Source: Paenibacillus sp. V4I3 (lineage in GTDB: Bacteria > Bacillota > Bacilli > Paenibacillales > NBRC-103111). From it: a stretch of 64,000 nt of DNA. Both the position numbers and the translations under genes were made by a program. The notes below the pieces were generated by a model, which saw nothing but the letters and a program-made list of their open reading frames with translations, ran no database searches and had not been told where the DNA came from. The first letter of the stretch is position 1; every line of letters starts with the position of its first letter. The DNA is taken from assembly GCF_030817215.1 (NCBI RefSeq), contig NZ_JAUSZA010000001.1:3446501-3510500 (forward strand), read 5' to 3'. This document shows, piece by piece, positions 36,801 through 45,510 of this stretch.

Positions 36801-39463
36801 AGAATGTACAAACGGGTATAGTGAAATTTACCATCGATTACAAAAAGAATGACGGAACAAATGGAGACACAACATATTTTACAACCGACAACTCCAAGCT
36901 TTACCTTGCTGATGAGTCGGATTTGATTCGCAATGTGGCTAGTATCACTAATTTAATTGATTCTACTACAAGTTCAGGAAGAACAGCAGCAGAAACCTTG
37001 AAACAGACGAATTATCTGTTTGACAACGATTTAAGTACGTCTTCCGATTATCGTTTAAACGGCGGCGGATCGGGAAGCTACATTACCTTTGACTTCAAGG
37101 AAGGTAATCAAACTGTGCTTTCGAGTGTAGAGCTTCTTGCAAGACAAGATAATAATCTATACAGCAGAATTAGGGGTGCAGTGGTTCAGGGATCCAACGA
37201 TAATGCGACCTGGACAACTCTCTCGAAAGCAGCGACATCTACGATAGATTGGCAAACGCTGGCGATTAGCGGCACAGAATCTTACCGTTATATCCGTATT
37301 CTCAATTCAAATGGATGGTTTGGAAATATGGCTGAATTGAGATTCCATGGTGTTGTTAAGTCCCTAAGCAAAATCGAATCAGCTTCAATGAGTTCGGATC
37401 AAAACCTCAATAAAAGGATTGTTCCGGGCAACACGGTCAAATTAACAATCAAATCAAAAGAAGCGATCAATAACGTCAAGGTTGCCATTCAAGGCCAAGA
37501 TGCAACGGTTACCACACAAGATAATATCAACTTTACGGCCGTGGCGACGTTGAATCAAGGCGCAGCAGCAGGACCAGTGAAATTCACCATTAATTACAAA
37601 CAGCAAGATGGAGCGGATGGATTCCCCATCACGACTACTTCGGATAACACCACGCTGTTCCTGGCAGACGAGTCAGATTTGATTAGCAATGTAGCTAGTA
37701 TCGCCAATTTAATTGATTCTACTTCAGGAAGAACGGCAGCAACCACATTGCAACAGGTGAATTATCTGTTCGACAGCAATTTAAGTACGAGTTCCGATTT
37801 CCGTTTGGGCAGCAGCTCCGGAACGGGAAGCTACATTACGTTTGACTTTAAAGCAGGCAATCAAGCTATGCTTTCGAGTGTAGAATTGCTGGGAAGACAA
37901 GACCAAAATTTATTTACCAGAATTAATGGTGCAGTGGTCCAGGGATCCAACGATAATACGACTTGGACAGCGCTTACAAAAGCAGCGGTATCTACAGCGG
38001 ATTGGCAAAGCTTTGCGATCAGCAGCAAAGTACCGTACCGTTATATCCGTATTTACAATCCGACGGGGTGGTTCGGTAATATGGCTGAACTTAGATTGCA
38101 TGGGGCAGTGAAAGCGGCAGACCTGACGCCTCCGGTTACAACGGATGATGCGCCGCAGGGATCGGTCAACAAGGATACGAAGGTAAGCTTCAATGCGACT
38201 GATGCAGATTCCGGCGTTGCCTCAACCTTTTTCAAAGTAGACGGAGGCGCACAACAAACCGGGAACTCGGTTACCTTGACTACCGAAGGAACGCATACGT
38301 TAGTGTATTGGAGCGTGGACTCGGCAGGGAATGTGGAACAGCCGCATACGGTTGCAGTAAACATTGATAAGACGGCTCCTGCCGATGCAACGTTGTCTGC
38401 AGATGTGATAACGCCGACCAACAGCGACGTTACCCTAACGATCGGCTATCCGGCTGATGCCGCTGTGATAGAGTACAAAGTTGGCGAAAGCGGTACATGG
38501 ACAGCTTACGGGGCTCCTGTAGTTGTTTCAGCAAACGACACGGTGTATGCCAGAGGAACGGATGCTGCAGGCAACGTAAACAATGTAACCAGCTATGAGG
38601 TAAACAACATCGATCATGTAGCACCGGTAGATGCAATCATAGCTGTAGATACCACAGCGCCAACCAACCAAGGCGTCACCGTAACGATCAACTATCCGGC
38701 AGACGCTACAGTGAAAGAATACAAAGTTGGCGAAAGCGGTACATGGACAGCATACTCCGCTACAGTCATTGTTTCTGATAATGAAACCGTGTATGCGAGA
38801 GGAACGGATGCCGTAGGCAATGTGTCGAATGTAACAAGCATGACAGTTAGCAACATTTACAAGATTGCCCCTGTCACAACTGCAACGCTAAGCCCGGCTG
38901 CGCCAAACGGCAACAACAGCTGGTACACGACAGATGTATCGGTAAACTTATCCGTAAGCGCCAATGTATACGGAGGAGCTGTGACAACCGAATACCAAGT
39001 GAATGACGGTGCTTGGATCACCTACACTGGTTCCATTCCTGCCTTCGGTGAAGGGTCTTATAAGTTCGGTTACCGCAGCACGGATCAAGCAGGCAATGTA
39101 GAACAACTCAAAACCGTCGAGTTTAAGGTTGACAAGACGCAGCCATCATTAATCGTCCAATTGGATAAGACGTCGATTTGGCCGGCGGAACATAAAATGG
39201 TGACGATCAATGCCACGCTGAATTCGAGTGATGCTGTATCGGGTGTTGAGTCTGTGGTGTTAACCTCCATCACGAGCAATCAACCGGATAGCGGCCAAGG
39301 CGACATTCAGGCCAATTTCGGTACAGCCGCCACTTCATTTAGTTTACGTGCGGAAAAATCACGTATCTATACGATTACCTACACTGCAACCGATAAAGCG
39401 GGCAACAAAACGGTTACTTCCGTAACAGTCACAGTACCTCATGATCAATCCGATACTCAATAG
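33830..39463 (+). CDS. Multimodular secreted alginate-lyase-family protein
   Basis: AAAAGGAGG precedes the ATG; the signal peptide ends near AAAA-DE (~residue 38). Order: alginate-lyase-type domain ~50-480 (NQHNYPLLGAMAGYIF; MGRDQAHGAGD), CBM-like ~489-620, He_PIG Ig ~622-710, discoidin-like ~760-920, two Ig plus F5/8C units ~923-1430, Ig ~1430-1515, two ~83-residue bacterial Ig repeats ~1513-1680, C-terminal Ig pair ~1680-1877. Same plan as the gene at 1-5562 with two instead of four Ig repeats, and nearly the same DNA at the C-terminus. An extracellular lyase; the many binding modules suggest tight attachment to the polymer. Confidence 0.88.
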   Translation: MRKISFHLGILWKRLLAVVAVVNMLATLMPISTAAAADETVSTGYQVEINETITSGFTHPGVGLTKATLENMRAEVLAQKEPWYSYYKAMTVSSTSSTTITSSNQSSTDPTKPAVTSFDSQGFNQRFIQDALKAYTQTLMYYVTGDEVYRANAMRIIRIWSQMDPTKYVYFTDAHIHTGIPLNRMVTAAEILRYSSYQTEELKWTDKDTADFTANLITPVIETFQHENNHFMNQHNYPLLGAMAGYIFTENRERYNEAVEWATVNKTAVNQGFNGSIKQLFRLIDTNAATGEKLDKPVVQQVEMGRDQAHGAGDLTNSAFLSRLFLAQGTKVDPVEGTVSTQANAVGYYEFLDDRFLAAADFFWKYMLGYDTPWVPVAYSTYPDGTVRGIYQKFSDSYRGRTNTALFWDMYYYYTYVKGINVAEKAPYLYDAFTKRSPSNYYYKGALTQAWESVDGGGDFWLYMPKAAESEGAKYLPKEQTSAALVEVEDRYTAFDNNTATKQEGDTSYVEFTATAQGSEIAVQNLSYADRTNSRLIGLKFRTGGPATLELSNGVAAPYYTLALPDTQGQWKYVTYDMGISQVSYGQLDGDYSLVYMNVKGDGTTVDFDHFNVQAGTGLTPPSFKAGNSDLNIFAFVGSPLTLDFSATDSGTTDTVAYQSGNKPEGADLNANTGAFSWQPTQAGAYSFIVEASDGTTIATKKANIVVGSDRASAVQAAIAPYNPNTSYVSGSLNNFNTVYNNTIGQIQTASDSAFSQQLITLRSAVESLQLLTPSLQADGSMAYTNMITSTFGNSISLLVDGNNNTFPVYTLAPYPNLYHILDFGPDYKLTADAFAMQGRMNFVDRMAGMTVFGSNDKENWTRITPEQTAFTDGFSKLDVADAYKNEKFRFIKLEMIDPQPDVLRGNIQNLLELSELRIYGERHEINNKLESISIGSDKSVNGRIVLGSTVKLTIKAKEAINNVSVKIQGQDAAVSTQDNINFTALATLNENVQTGIVKFTIDYKKNDGTNGDTTYFTTDNSKLYLADESDLIRNVASITNLIDSTTSSGRTAAETLKQTNYLFDNDLSTSSDYRLNGGGSGSYITFDFKEGNQTVLSSVELLARQDNNLYSRIRGAVVQGSNDNATWTTLSKAATSTIDWQTLAISGTESYRYIRILNSNGWFGNMAELRFHGVVKSLSKIESASMSSDQNLNKRIVPGNTVKLTIKSKEAINNVKVAIQGQDATVTTQDNINFTAVATLNQGAAAGPVKFTINYKQQDGADGFPITTTSDNTTLFLADESDLISNVASIANLIDSTSGRTAATTLQQVNYLFDSNLSTSSDFRLGSSSGTGSYITFDFKAGNQAMLSSVELLGRQDQNLFTRINGAVVQGSNDNTTWTALTKAAVSTADWQSFAISSKVPYRYIRIYNPTGWFGNMAELRLHGAVKAADLTPPVTTDDAPQGSVNKDTKVSFNATDADSGVASTFFKVDGGAQQTGNSVTLTTEGTHTLVYWSVDSAGNVEQPHTVAVNIDKTAPADATLSADVITPTNSDVTLTIGYPADAAVIEYKVGESGTWTAYGAPVVVSANDTVYARGTDAAGNVNNVTSYEVNNIDHVAPVDAIIAVDTTAPTNQGVTVTINYPADATVKEYKVGESGTWTAYSATVIVSDNETVYARGTDAVGNVSNVTSMTVSNIYKIAPVTTATLSPAAPNGNNSWYTTDVSVNLSVSANVYGGAVTTEYQVNDGAWITYTGSIPAFGEGSYKFGYRSTDQAGNVEQLKTVEFKVDKTQPSLIVQLDKTSIWPAEHKMVTINATLNSSDAVSGVESVVLTSITSNQPDSGQGDIQANFGTAATSFSLRAEKSRIYTITYTATDKAGNKTVTSVTVTVPHDQSDTQ

Positions 39464-39508
39464 TTAAATCGTGCCGATTCGTTGATAGTTATCGAAACCT
39501 GAACTATT

Positions 39509-39562
39509 CCTGGCCTTGGGCTTGACTATGATTAGAATAGAGCTCAAGGCCAGGCTGCTTTT
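39509..39562 (+). terminator. Rho-independent terminator, copy B of shared module
   Basis: CCTGGCCTTG pairs with CAAGGCCAGG with an extended imperfect stem, followed by CTGCTTTTA. Flanks AAACCTGAACTAT and ATTGCTTACACA match those of the terminator at 26443. Confidence 0.82.
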
Positions 39563-39603
39563 ATTGCTTACACATAATCACGATAACTTGGAGGAGAGTT
39601 GAC

Positions 39604-42600
39604 ATGCGAATCAACCGATTGAGAAAAAAACTTGTCTCGAAACTTATTTTAGGCTTGGCCTTACCTCTGGCTTTGTTCTCGGGAGCCGTCGGCCAGCCGC
39701 AGACAGCCGCTGCTGACGTCGACGCAAGCTTTGTCCATCCCGGCATGATCTTTACACAGGCTGATCTGGATCGCATGAAACAGCAAGTTGCTTCCAAACA
39801 CGCTCCGGAAATTTACGAATGGAACAATCTGCAAGCGAATCCGACAGCTTCTTTGAATTTTACCTCAACCTATTATCCTATTGTTTACAGAAACGATCCC
39901 GTTAATGGGAATACAGGAAATACCAGCCTCTACTACAGCGCATCGGCAGCCCTTCTGGATGCTATCCAATGGTATATTAGCGGAGACCAAGCCTATGCGG
40001 ATCATGCGATCCAAATTCTAAACGGCTGGTCCTACAATCTGACCTCCATCCAAGGTCATGACGCGCAATTGGCGGCCAGCATCTACGGGTACAAGCTGCT
40101 GAACGCCGCCGAGATTATTCGGTACAGCAATGCGGGGTGGTCCTCTGCGGATATAAGCAAATTCACCGACATGATGACGAACGTATTCTATCCGCTGACA
40201 AGCACGTACGGCCAGGTGAATGGCGGCTGGGCCAATGGAAACTGGGACGCCGTCGATACGGTCTTCAATCTCTCCTTCGGAATTTGGACGGGAAATAAAG
40301 AAATTTATAATCAAGCCGTAGATTATTATAAGAATGGTGCGGGCAACGGAACCGTCATGCACTATATCCAAAATGACGACGGCCAGGTTCAGGAAAGCGG
40401 GCGCGACCAAGATCACACTCAAGGGGGGCTCGCAGGTCTGGCCGAAGCGGCGCAGATTGGCTGGAACCAGAGGGTAGCGGTTCCGAGCGGCGGCGATATG
40501 TACTCGTATCCGAACAATACATACCGGTTGCTCAAAGGCATCGAATATACAGCGAAATATAACTTGGGTTACGATGTTCCTTACACACCAATCCCGGGTG
40601 TAGGCTATACGCTGGACGACATGTCGAAGGGCTTCTCGTGGATCCCCGGTTTGGCGATTTCGCCGAGAGGGCGGGGTAAATTCAGCCCCATATTCCATCA
40701 GGTCTATAACCTCTATGTTAATGATGCTGGTTTGCCGGATTCCATGCTGCCTTATACCAAACAAGTGATAGCGAGACAACCGTTTCAAGCGTTTGCTCTA
40801 GACTTCCCGTCGTACGGGGGATTGTTATTCAACAGCCAAGACACCCCGCATTCCGATCAGTGGGGCAAGTCGGAGACAATCACGATTACAAACCGCGGTG
40901 CGGGCAAATCTATCGTCGTCATTAACGATCAATCGCCAGCTTCCGTAGAACAGCAGTTCATCTCTGCGGCGGATGCCAATGTACGTGGAGGCACGTCTTC
41001 CAAAATCAACTATGGCGCGGACGCAACGATGACGAGCAAGCTATCTGCATCAGATTTCACGCGGGAAGCCTATCTCAAATTCGACCTGAGCGGATACGCA
41101 GGAACCAAGGTCGATTCCGCTACCGTGAGGCTTTACGCCACATCCGTAGGTGCCAATGTTGGCAATACGGAGGCCGATTATGTAGCGGACGATAGTTGGA
41201 CCGAGAGCGGCATTACCTGGAGTACGAAACCGGCTTCCGACGCCGTTCTTGCCACTTGGCCAAAGCCGAAGGCAGCAGGCTTTATCCAATTTGACGTAAC
41301 GAATCAATTGAACGCCGAACTGGCCCGATCCGGGGATAAGAAGCTTTCCGTCCGAATTCAATCTCTTCTTAATGGCGATGGAGTGGACTACAGCACCAAA
41401 GAGGCAACGACAGCCGGCAACCGGCCGACACTCATCCTCAAGAACGAGGCGATGTCGTACCGTTATGCTATCGAATACCTCGGCACAAGCAATTATTACG
41501 CGTACAGGTCGCTCGCCAACAACAAATATTTGACCGTGTTGTCGGACAGCACATTAGTGGCCAATTCGGACACTATCGGAACTGCACAAACGTTTGCTTA
41601 CAGCAATAATGGTTCAGGCAACGTCATGCAGTCGATGCTGAACGGCAAATATGTGGCAGTCGATTCGGCAACGGGACAGTTGAAAGCGAATGTAGACAAT
41701 GTAACTAACGATTACGGGAGATTCGATTATTTAACCCCGCTTGATTCGCCGGTTACAACAGCCGTATTGTCAAACGCGGCACCCGACTGGCAAAATGGGT
41801 GGTATGTGCATCCGGTTTCATTAGCGTTACCGGCATCCCCTTCGGTACTTCCGGTGAAAAACACCGTTTATACCCTTAATGAAGGGCAAACTTGGCAAAC
41901 CTATGAGGGACCGATTACGTTCAATCAAGACGGCAAGTATTCGGTTTGGTATGAATCAAGAGATATCGGGGGCGGCGTAGAAATTGCCCGCAACGTCTTA
42001 TTCAAACTGGATACGACCGCACCTGCCGATGCTACCTTTGTTGCAGATGTGACATCGCCGACCAACAGCGACGTCACCGTAACGATCAGTTATCCGGATG
42101 ACGCAGAAGTGAAGGAATACAAAGTGGGCGATAACGGCACATGGACAGCATACGGTGCTCCAGTGGTTGTTTCCGCAAACGACACGGTGTATGCAAGAGG
42201 AACGGATGCAGCGGGCAATGTATCCAATGCAACCCATTATGTGGTCAGCAATATCGATCATATAGCACCGGTAGATGCAATTTTAGCTGTAGATACCACA
42301 GCGCCGACCAACCAAGGTGTCACTGTAACGATCAGTTATCCGGCTGATGCGTCGGTGAAAGAATACCAAGTGGGCGACAGCGGGACTTGGACAGCATACA
42401 CAGCACCAGTCGTCGTTTCCGATAATGACACCGTGTATGCAAGAGGAACGGATGCCGTAGGAAACGTATCCAATGTCACCAGCATGACAGTAAGCAACAT
42501 CTATAAGATTGCCCCTGTAACAGCCGCAACGTTAAGTCCGGCTGCGCCTAACGGCAAGAACAGCTGGTATACAACGGATGTTACGGTAAGCTTATCCGTG

Positions 42601-43107
42601 AGTGCGAATGTATACGGAGGGGCTGTGACAACCGAATACCAAGTGAATGACGGTGCTTGGATCACCTACACCGATTCCATTCCTGCCTTCGGTGAGGGGA
42701 CGTATAAGTTCGGTTACCGCAGTAAGGATCAAGCAGGCAATGTCGAACAACTCAAAACCGTTGAGTTTAAGGTTGACAAAATGGTGCCATCATTTACGGT
42801 CCAATTGGATAAGACGTCGATTTGGCCGGCAGATCATAAGATGGTGACGATTCAAGCCACACTGAATTCGAGTGATGCTGCATCGGGCATTGAATCTGTT
42901 GTGTTAACGTCCATCACGAGCAATGGGCCGGATAGCGGTCAAGGCGACATTCAGGCCGCTTTCGGTAAATCCGCCACTTCATTTAGCTTGCGTGCGGAAA
43001 AATCACGTATCTATACCATCACGTATACAGCTACCGACAAAGCGGGCAACAAAACGGTTGCTTCTGTAACCGTCACAGTACCTCATGATCAATCCGATAA
43101 TCACTAA
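39604..43107 (+). CDS. Secreted alginate-lyase-family protein with CBM96-like module
   Basis: TTGGAGGAG before ATG; signal peptide ending near AAA-D (~residue 37). Alginate-lyase-type domain ~40-430 (FVHPGMIFTQADLDRMK; NGNWDAVDTVFNLSFGIW; ESGRDQDHTQGG, with Asp where the others have Ala). Then a DNRLRE/CBM96-like sandwich ~455-612 (ADANVRGGTSS, EAYLKFDLSGYAGTKVDSA), a family reported to bind alginate-type polymers; a beta-trefoil-like domain ~617-713; Ig ~713-800; two bacterial Ig repeats ~803-970; C-terminal Ig pair to 1167, nearly identical in DNA to the gene at 33830. The catalytic part is closer to the 11742 protein than to the other lyases, so this gene is a hybrid of two lineages. Confidence 0.88.
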   Translation: MRINRLRKKLVSKLILGLALPLALFSGAVGQPQTAAADVDASFVHPGMIFTQADLDRMKQQVASKHAPEIYEWNNLQANPTASLNFTSTYYPIVYRNDPVNGNTGNTSLYYSASAALLDAIQWYISGDQAYADHAIQILNGWSYNLTSIQGHDAQLAASIYGYKLLNAAEIIRYSNAGWSSADISKFTDMMTNVFYPLTSTYGQVNGGWANGNWDAVDTVFNLSFGIWTGNKEIYNQAVDYYKNGAGNGTVMHYIQNDDGQVQESGRDQDHTQGGLAGLAEAAQIGWNQRVAVPSGGDMYSYPNNTYRLLKGIEYTAKYNLGYDVPYTPIPGVGYTLDDMSKGFSWIPGLAISPRGRGKFSPIFHQVYNLYVNDAGLPDSMLPYTKQVIARQPFQAFALDFPSYGGLLFNSQDTPHSDQWGKSETITITNRGAGKSIVVINDQSPASVEQQFISAADANVRGGTSSKINYGADATMTSKLSASDFTREAYLKFDLSGYAGTKVDSATVRLYATSVGANVGNTEADYVADDSWTESGITWSTKPASDAVLATWPKPKAAGFIQFDVTNQLNAELARSGDKKLSVRIQSLLNGDGVDYSTKEATTAGNRPTLILKNEAMSYRYAIEYLGTSNYYAYRSLANNKYLTVLSDSTLVANSDTIGTAQTFAYSNNGSGNVMQSMLNGKYVAVDSATGQLKANVDNVTNDYGRFDYLTPLDSPVTTAVLSNAAPDWQNGWYVHPVSLALPASPSVLPVKNTVYTLNEGQTWQTYEGPITFNQDGKYSVWYESRDIGGGVEIARNVLFKLDTTAPADATFVADVTSPTNSDVTVTISYPDDAEVKEYKVGDNGTWTAYGAPVVVSANDTVYARGTDAAGNVSNATHYVVSNIDHIAPVDAILAVDTTAPTNQGVTVTISYPADASVKEYQVGDSGTWTAYTAPVVVSDNDTVYARGTDAVGNVSNVTSMTVSNIYKIAPVTAATLSPAAPNGKNSWYTTDVTVSLSVSANVYGGAVTTEYQVNDGAWITYTDSIPAFGEGTYKFGYRSKDQAGNVEQLKTVEFKVDKMVPSFTVQLDKTSIWPADHKMVTIQATLNSSDAASGIESVVLTSITSNGPDSGQGDIQAAFGKSATSFSLRAEKSRIYTITYTATDKAGNKTVASVTVTVPHDQSDNH

Positions 43108-43122
43108 AAAGAATCATGCTGC

Positions 43123-43150
43123 GGGAGGAAGGCCTTAGTGCCTTCCTCCC
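43123..43150 (+). terminator. Hairpin closing the polysaccharide locus
   Basis: GGGAGGAAGGC pairs perfectly with GCCTTCCTCCC across 6 bases. No T-tract, but it lies 16 bases after the last lyase gene and resembles the hairpin at 5578. Confidence 0.6.
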
Positions 43151-43300
43151 AATAAAAGAGGCAATCTAATCGATCTTTAACATGATTCCCTTTTGCTTAA
43201 TAACTTGAGTGTTGCGAAAATATTGCTGTCAGCTAACAACGGATAAGGCAATAAATTGAGAAGCTTCGTCGAATGAATAACCAGAAGAAGGACATCACCC

Positions 43301-43681
43301 TTGGATAGAGTAATTGTTGTTCACCACAAACCACAATTTCCAAGAAAAAGGAGATGTCCCACTCTCATGGCATCCCTCTACCTGCCTATCGTCAAGTACA
43401 TTTTAGCTTTGAAGCTGGAATTTTCTAAACCGCAGCTTGGTCATCTGTTTACTCTCGTTCACGGCATCATTCTTTGTGCCGGTCGTAAAAATATTACACA
43501 AATTCAGCAAGCTGCCCGAGGAGATCGTCACCTCAGCTTTCAATATTCACACGAAGCTGGAAAATCGGTCTGGTGCCACTGTATTGTCACTGCTCACGTT
43601 GTAAGTGAAGACTGTTCCTATGCCTGGGATTTCTGCCCATATTACCGTGAAGAATATTGCGATGAACACCGTCTGACATTT
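43301..43681 (+). pseudogene. IS701/IS4-type transposase N-terminal fragment
   Basis: Encodes VKYILALKLEFSKPQLGHLF and HGIILCAGRKNITQI, typical of the N-terminus of DDE_5 (IS701-like) transposases. After RGDRHLS the reading jumps to a downstream part (WCHCIVTAHVVSEDCSYAWDFCPYYREEY), indicating an internal deletion. Homology stops at ~43681, where collagen-gene sequence begins. The likely real start is ATG 43367. Not functional. Confidence 0.7.
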
Positions 43682-43705
43682 TCGTCTCGTATCGGATGAA
43701 CTTTT

Positions 43706-43973
43706 AGGAACAGATGAAGGACCGCAAGGACCTCAAGGCGCTACAGGCGCTCAAGGACCTCAAGGCGCTACAGGCGCTCAAGGACCTCAAGGACCTCAAG
43801 GACCTCAAGGACCGCAAGGACCGCAAGGACCTCAAGGACCGCAAGGACCGCAAGGACCGCAAGGAACTCAAGGACCGCAAGGACCTCAAGGAGAACAAGG
43901 ACCGCAAGGACCTCAAGGACCGTAAGGAACTCAAGGAGAACAAGGACCTCAAGGACCTCAAGGACCTCCTCCT
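43706..43973 (+). repeat. Collagen-encoding 9-bp repeat array
   Basis: Repeats of GGACC(T/G)CAA coding Gly-Pro-Gln, with a few GCTACAGGC variants. The 9-bp period leaves several other frames open; those ORFs are artefacts. Confidence 0.85.
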
Positions 43974-43974
43974 G

Positions 43975-44790
43975 TGACAGTTCTTTATGTATCAAATGCT
44001 GGGGGTGACACGGTAGAAATTTATGATATTTCCACTCCAACAGCTCCTGTACATCTATCGGATTTTAATGGAGGAAATTTAAGTCAACCTAATGGAATGG
44101 CTATAACAGGTACCACGCTTTATGTAGCAAATGCTGGCAATGACACGGTAGAAATTTATGATATTTCCACTCCAACAGCTCCTGTACATCTATCGGATTT
44201 TAATGGAGTAAATTTAAGTATTCCTAGAGGCTTGGCAATAACAGGTACCACGCTTTATGTAGCGAATGATGGCAATAACACGGTAGAAATTTATGATATT
44301 TCTACTCCAACATCTCCTGTACGTCTATCGGATTTTAATGGAGGAAATTTAAGTACTCCTAGAGGCTTGGCAATAACAGGTACCACGCTTTATGTAGCAA
44401 ATTTTGGTAATAACACAGTAGAAATTTATGATATTACCACTCCAACAGCTCCTGTACGTCTATCGGATTTTAATGGAGGAAATTTAAGTGGTCCTACTGG
44501 CTTGGCAATAACAGGTACCACGCTTTATGTAGCAAATTTTGGTAATAACACAGTAGAAATTTATGATATTACCACTCCAACAGCTCCTGTACGTCTATCG
44601 GATTTTAATGGAGGAAATTTAAGTGTTCCTGCCGGCTTGGCAATAACAGGTACCACGCTTTATGTAGCAAATTTTGGTAATAACACAGTGGAAATTTATG
44701 ATATTACCATTCCAACAGCTCCTGTACGTCTATCGGATTTTGGTGCGGGAGATTTAGGTTCTCCTTTCGGATTGGCTATTTTTACGGTAT
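43975..44790 (+). repeat. Six tandem 135-bp repeats
   Basis: The block ACAGGTACCACGCTTTATGT recurs every 135 bp (44106, 44241, 44376, ...). Each unit encodes 45 residues. Units 4-6 differ by only a few bases, indicating recent duplication. Confidence 0.85.
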
Positions 44791-44857
44791 AGGCTAAAGA
44801 GTTCTGTTACAACAAAAACTAAAAGTAAACAAATTGCCCCTATAGAGGGAGGATGTA

Positions 44858-44935
44858 TATAATATACAAATTTAGTTAACATAATCAGATCTTATAGGTA
44901 CTGAAAAAAGGATCTTCAAATCGAAGATCCTTTTA
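44858..44935 (+). repeat. Terminator-like repeat, copy 1 of 4
   Basis: Leader ATACAAATTTAGTTAACATA plus TTATAGG, then hairpin AAAGGATCTTC / GAAGATCCTTTT. It follows the gene ending at 44792. The stretch 44793-46161 holds no clear gene other than a 25-codon ORF. Confidence 0.65.
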
Positions 44936-45112
44936 GCTGTTATTTAACTAAAGCACCTTAGTTCATATTAACTCTCATCACTTGATTTAAGTTACTTTTA
45001 TTATATTTAAGTTACTTAATTCAAAAATCGATTTTTATTTGCAGGATTTTTAAAATATCCCCCCAATACCTTTCTACATTTACAAGGGGTTTTTAGTATG
45101 AAGACTAGATTT

Positions 45113-45222
45113 TCTACATGAATACTCTATACAAATCTAGTTAACATAAACACAACTATAAGAAGTTAGTAAAAACGCCAATCCCTTATGGTTCAAGGGA
45201 TTGGCCTTTGGTCATTTTTTAT
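45113..45222 (+). repeat. Terminator-like repeat, copy 2 of 4
   Basis: Leader CTATACAAATCTAGTTAACA, then a different hairpin, GCCAATCCCTT / AAGGGATTGGC (45177-45205), then a T-run at 45214. CATGAATACT precedes the leader as in copy 4. Confidence 0.65.
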
Positions 45223-45361
45223 CGTTTATGCAGGATTTTATACATCCTTGATTTAGTAAGGGTTTGTCGGCTTGTAAGACTTCTATAACAGAACTATTTT
45301 TTGCATGAAAACCTGTATAAAAGAAATCTCTACTTTAAGCTTTTTCAAGGTATCGTATATT

Positions 45362-45392
45362 TTGACAAAATTTTTGTTTGGTATGTTATATA
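45362..45392 (+). promoter_or_regulatory. Sigma-A-like promoter
   Basis: Perfect -35 TTGACA at 45362-45367. The best -10 is TATATA at 45387-45392 with a 19-bp spacer (longer than ideal). It lies 41 bp before a small ORF with a good ribosome-binding site. Confidence 0.4.
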
Positions 45393-45432
45393 CTAGTTTT
45401 TGTTTTTATCAGTATGGAGGGGTAAGGGCTAA

Positions 45433-45510
45433 ATGACTGAACTGGTAATTAAAAAAGAGAATAATGAGACTTTGACATATGTGGTAGAATGTTGCTTTGC
45501 TAGTAAATAG
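45433..45510 (+). CDS. Possible 25-residue small protein
   Basis: ATG 45433 follows GGAGGGG by about 10 bases and lies downstream of a TTGACA promoter. The product starts MTELVIKKENNE and ends VVECCFASK, with a Cys-Cys pair near the C-terminus. No family is recognised. It could be a real small peptide, or the 5' stub of a longer gene cut by rearrangement. The expression signals are better than those of any neighbouring debris. Confidence 0.35.
   Translation: MTELVIKKENNETLTYVVECCFASK

Larger units (their letters stand above)
43686..44792 (+). pseudogene. Collagen-like protein with LVIVD-type repeat head, 5' truncated and with nonsense codon
   Basis: The frame opens with [12 protein letters not shown], the end of the conserved N-domain found whole at 46.9, 58.3 and 58.8 kb, then ~25 collagen triplets ([12 protein letters not shown]), then six 45-residue repeats (TTLYVAN.GN.TVEIYDI.TPTAPV) resembling LVIVD beta-propeller repeats. 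An in-frame TAA at 43923-43925 replaces CAA (Gln) in GP-Q. A 272-codon ORF restarts at GTG 43974, without an obvious ribosome-binding site. The N-domain and promoter have been replaced by transposase sequence. Probably a decayed surface or exosporium protein. Confidence 0.75.

Noticed and set aside
43704..44040. Repetitive ORFs over the smaller collagen array ([23 protein letters not shown] types)
   Set aside because: Same cause: a 9-bp period; the collagen frame is supported by its in-frame link to the N-domain end and to the LVIVD-like repeats.
45061..45095. CCCC ... GGGGTTTTT as a terminator
   Set aside because: Only 4 paired bases around a 20-base loop; too weak to call.
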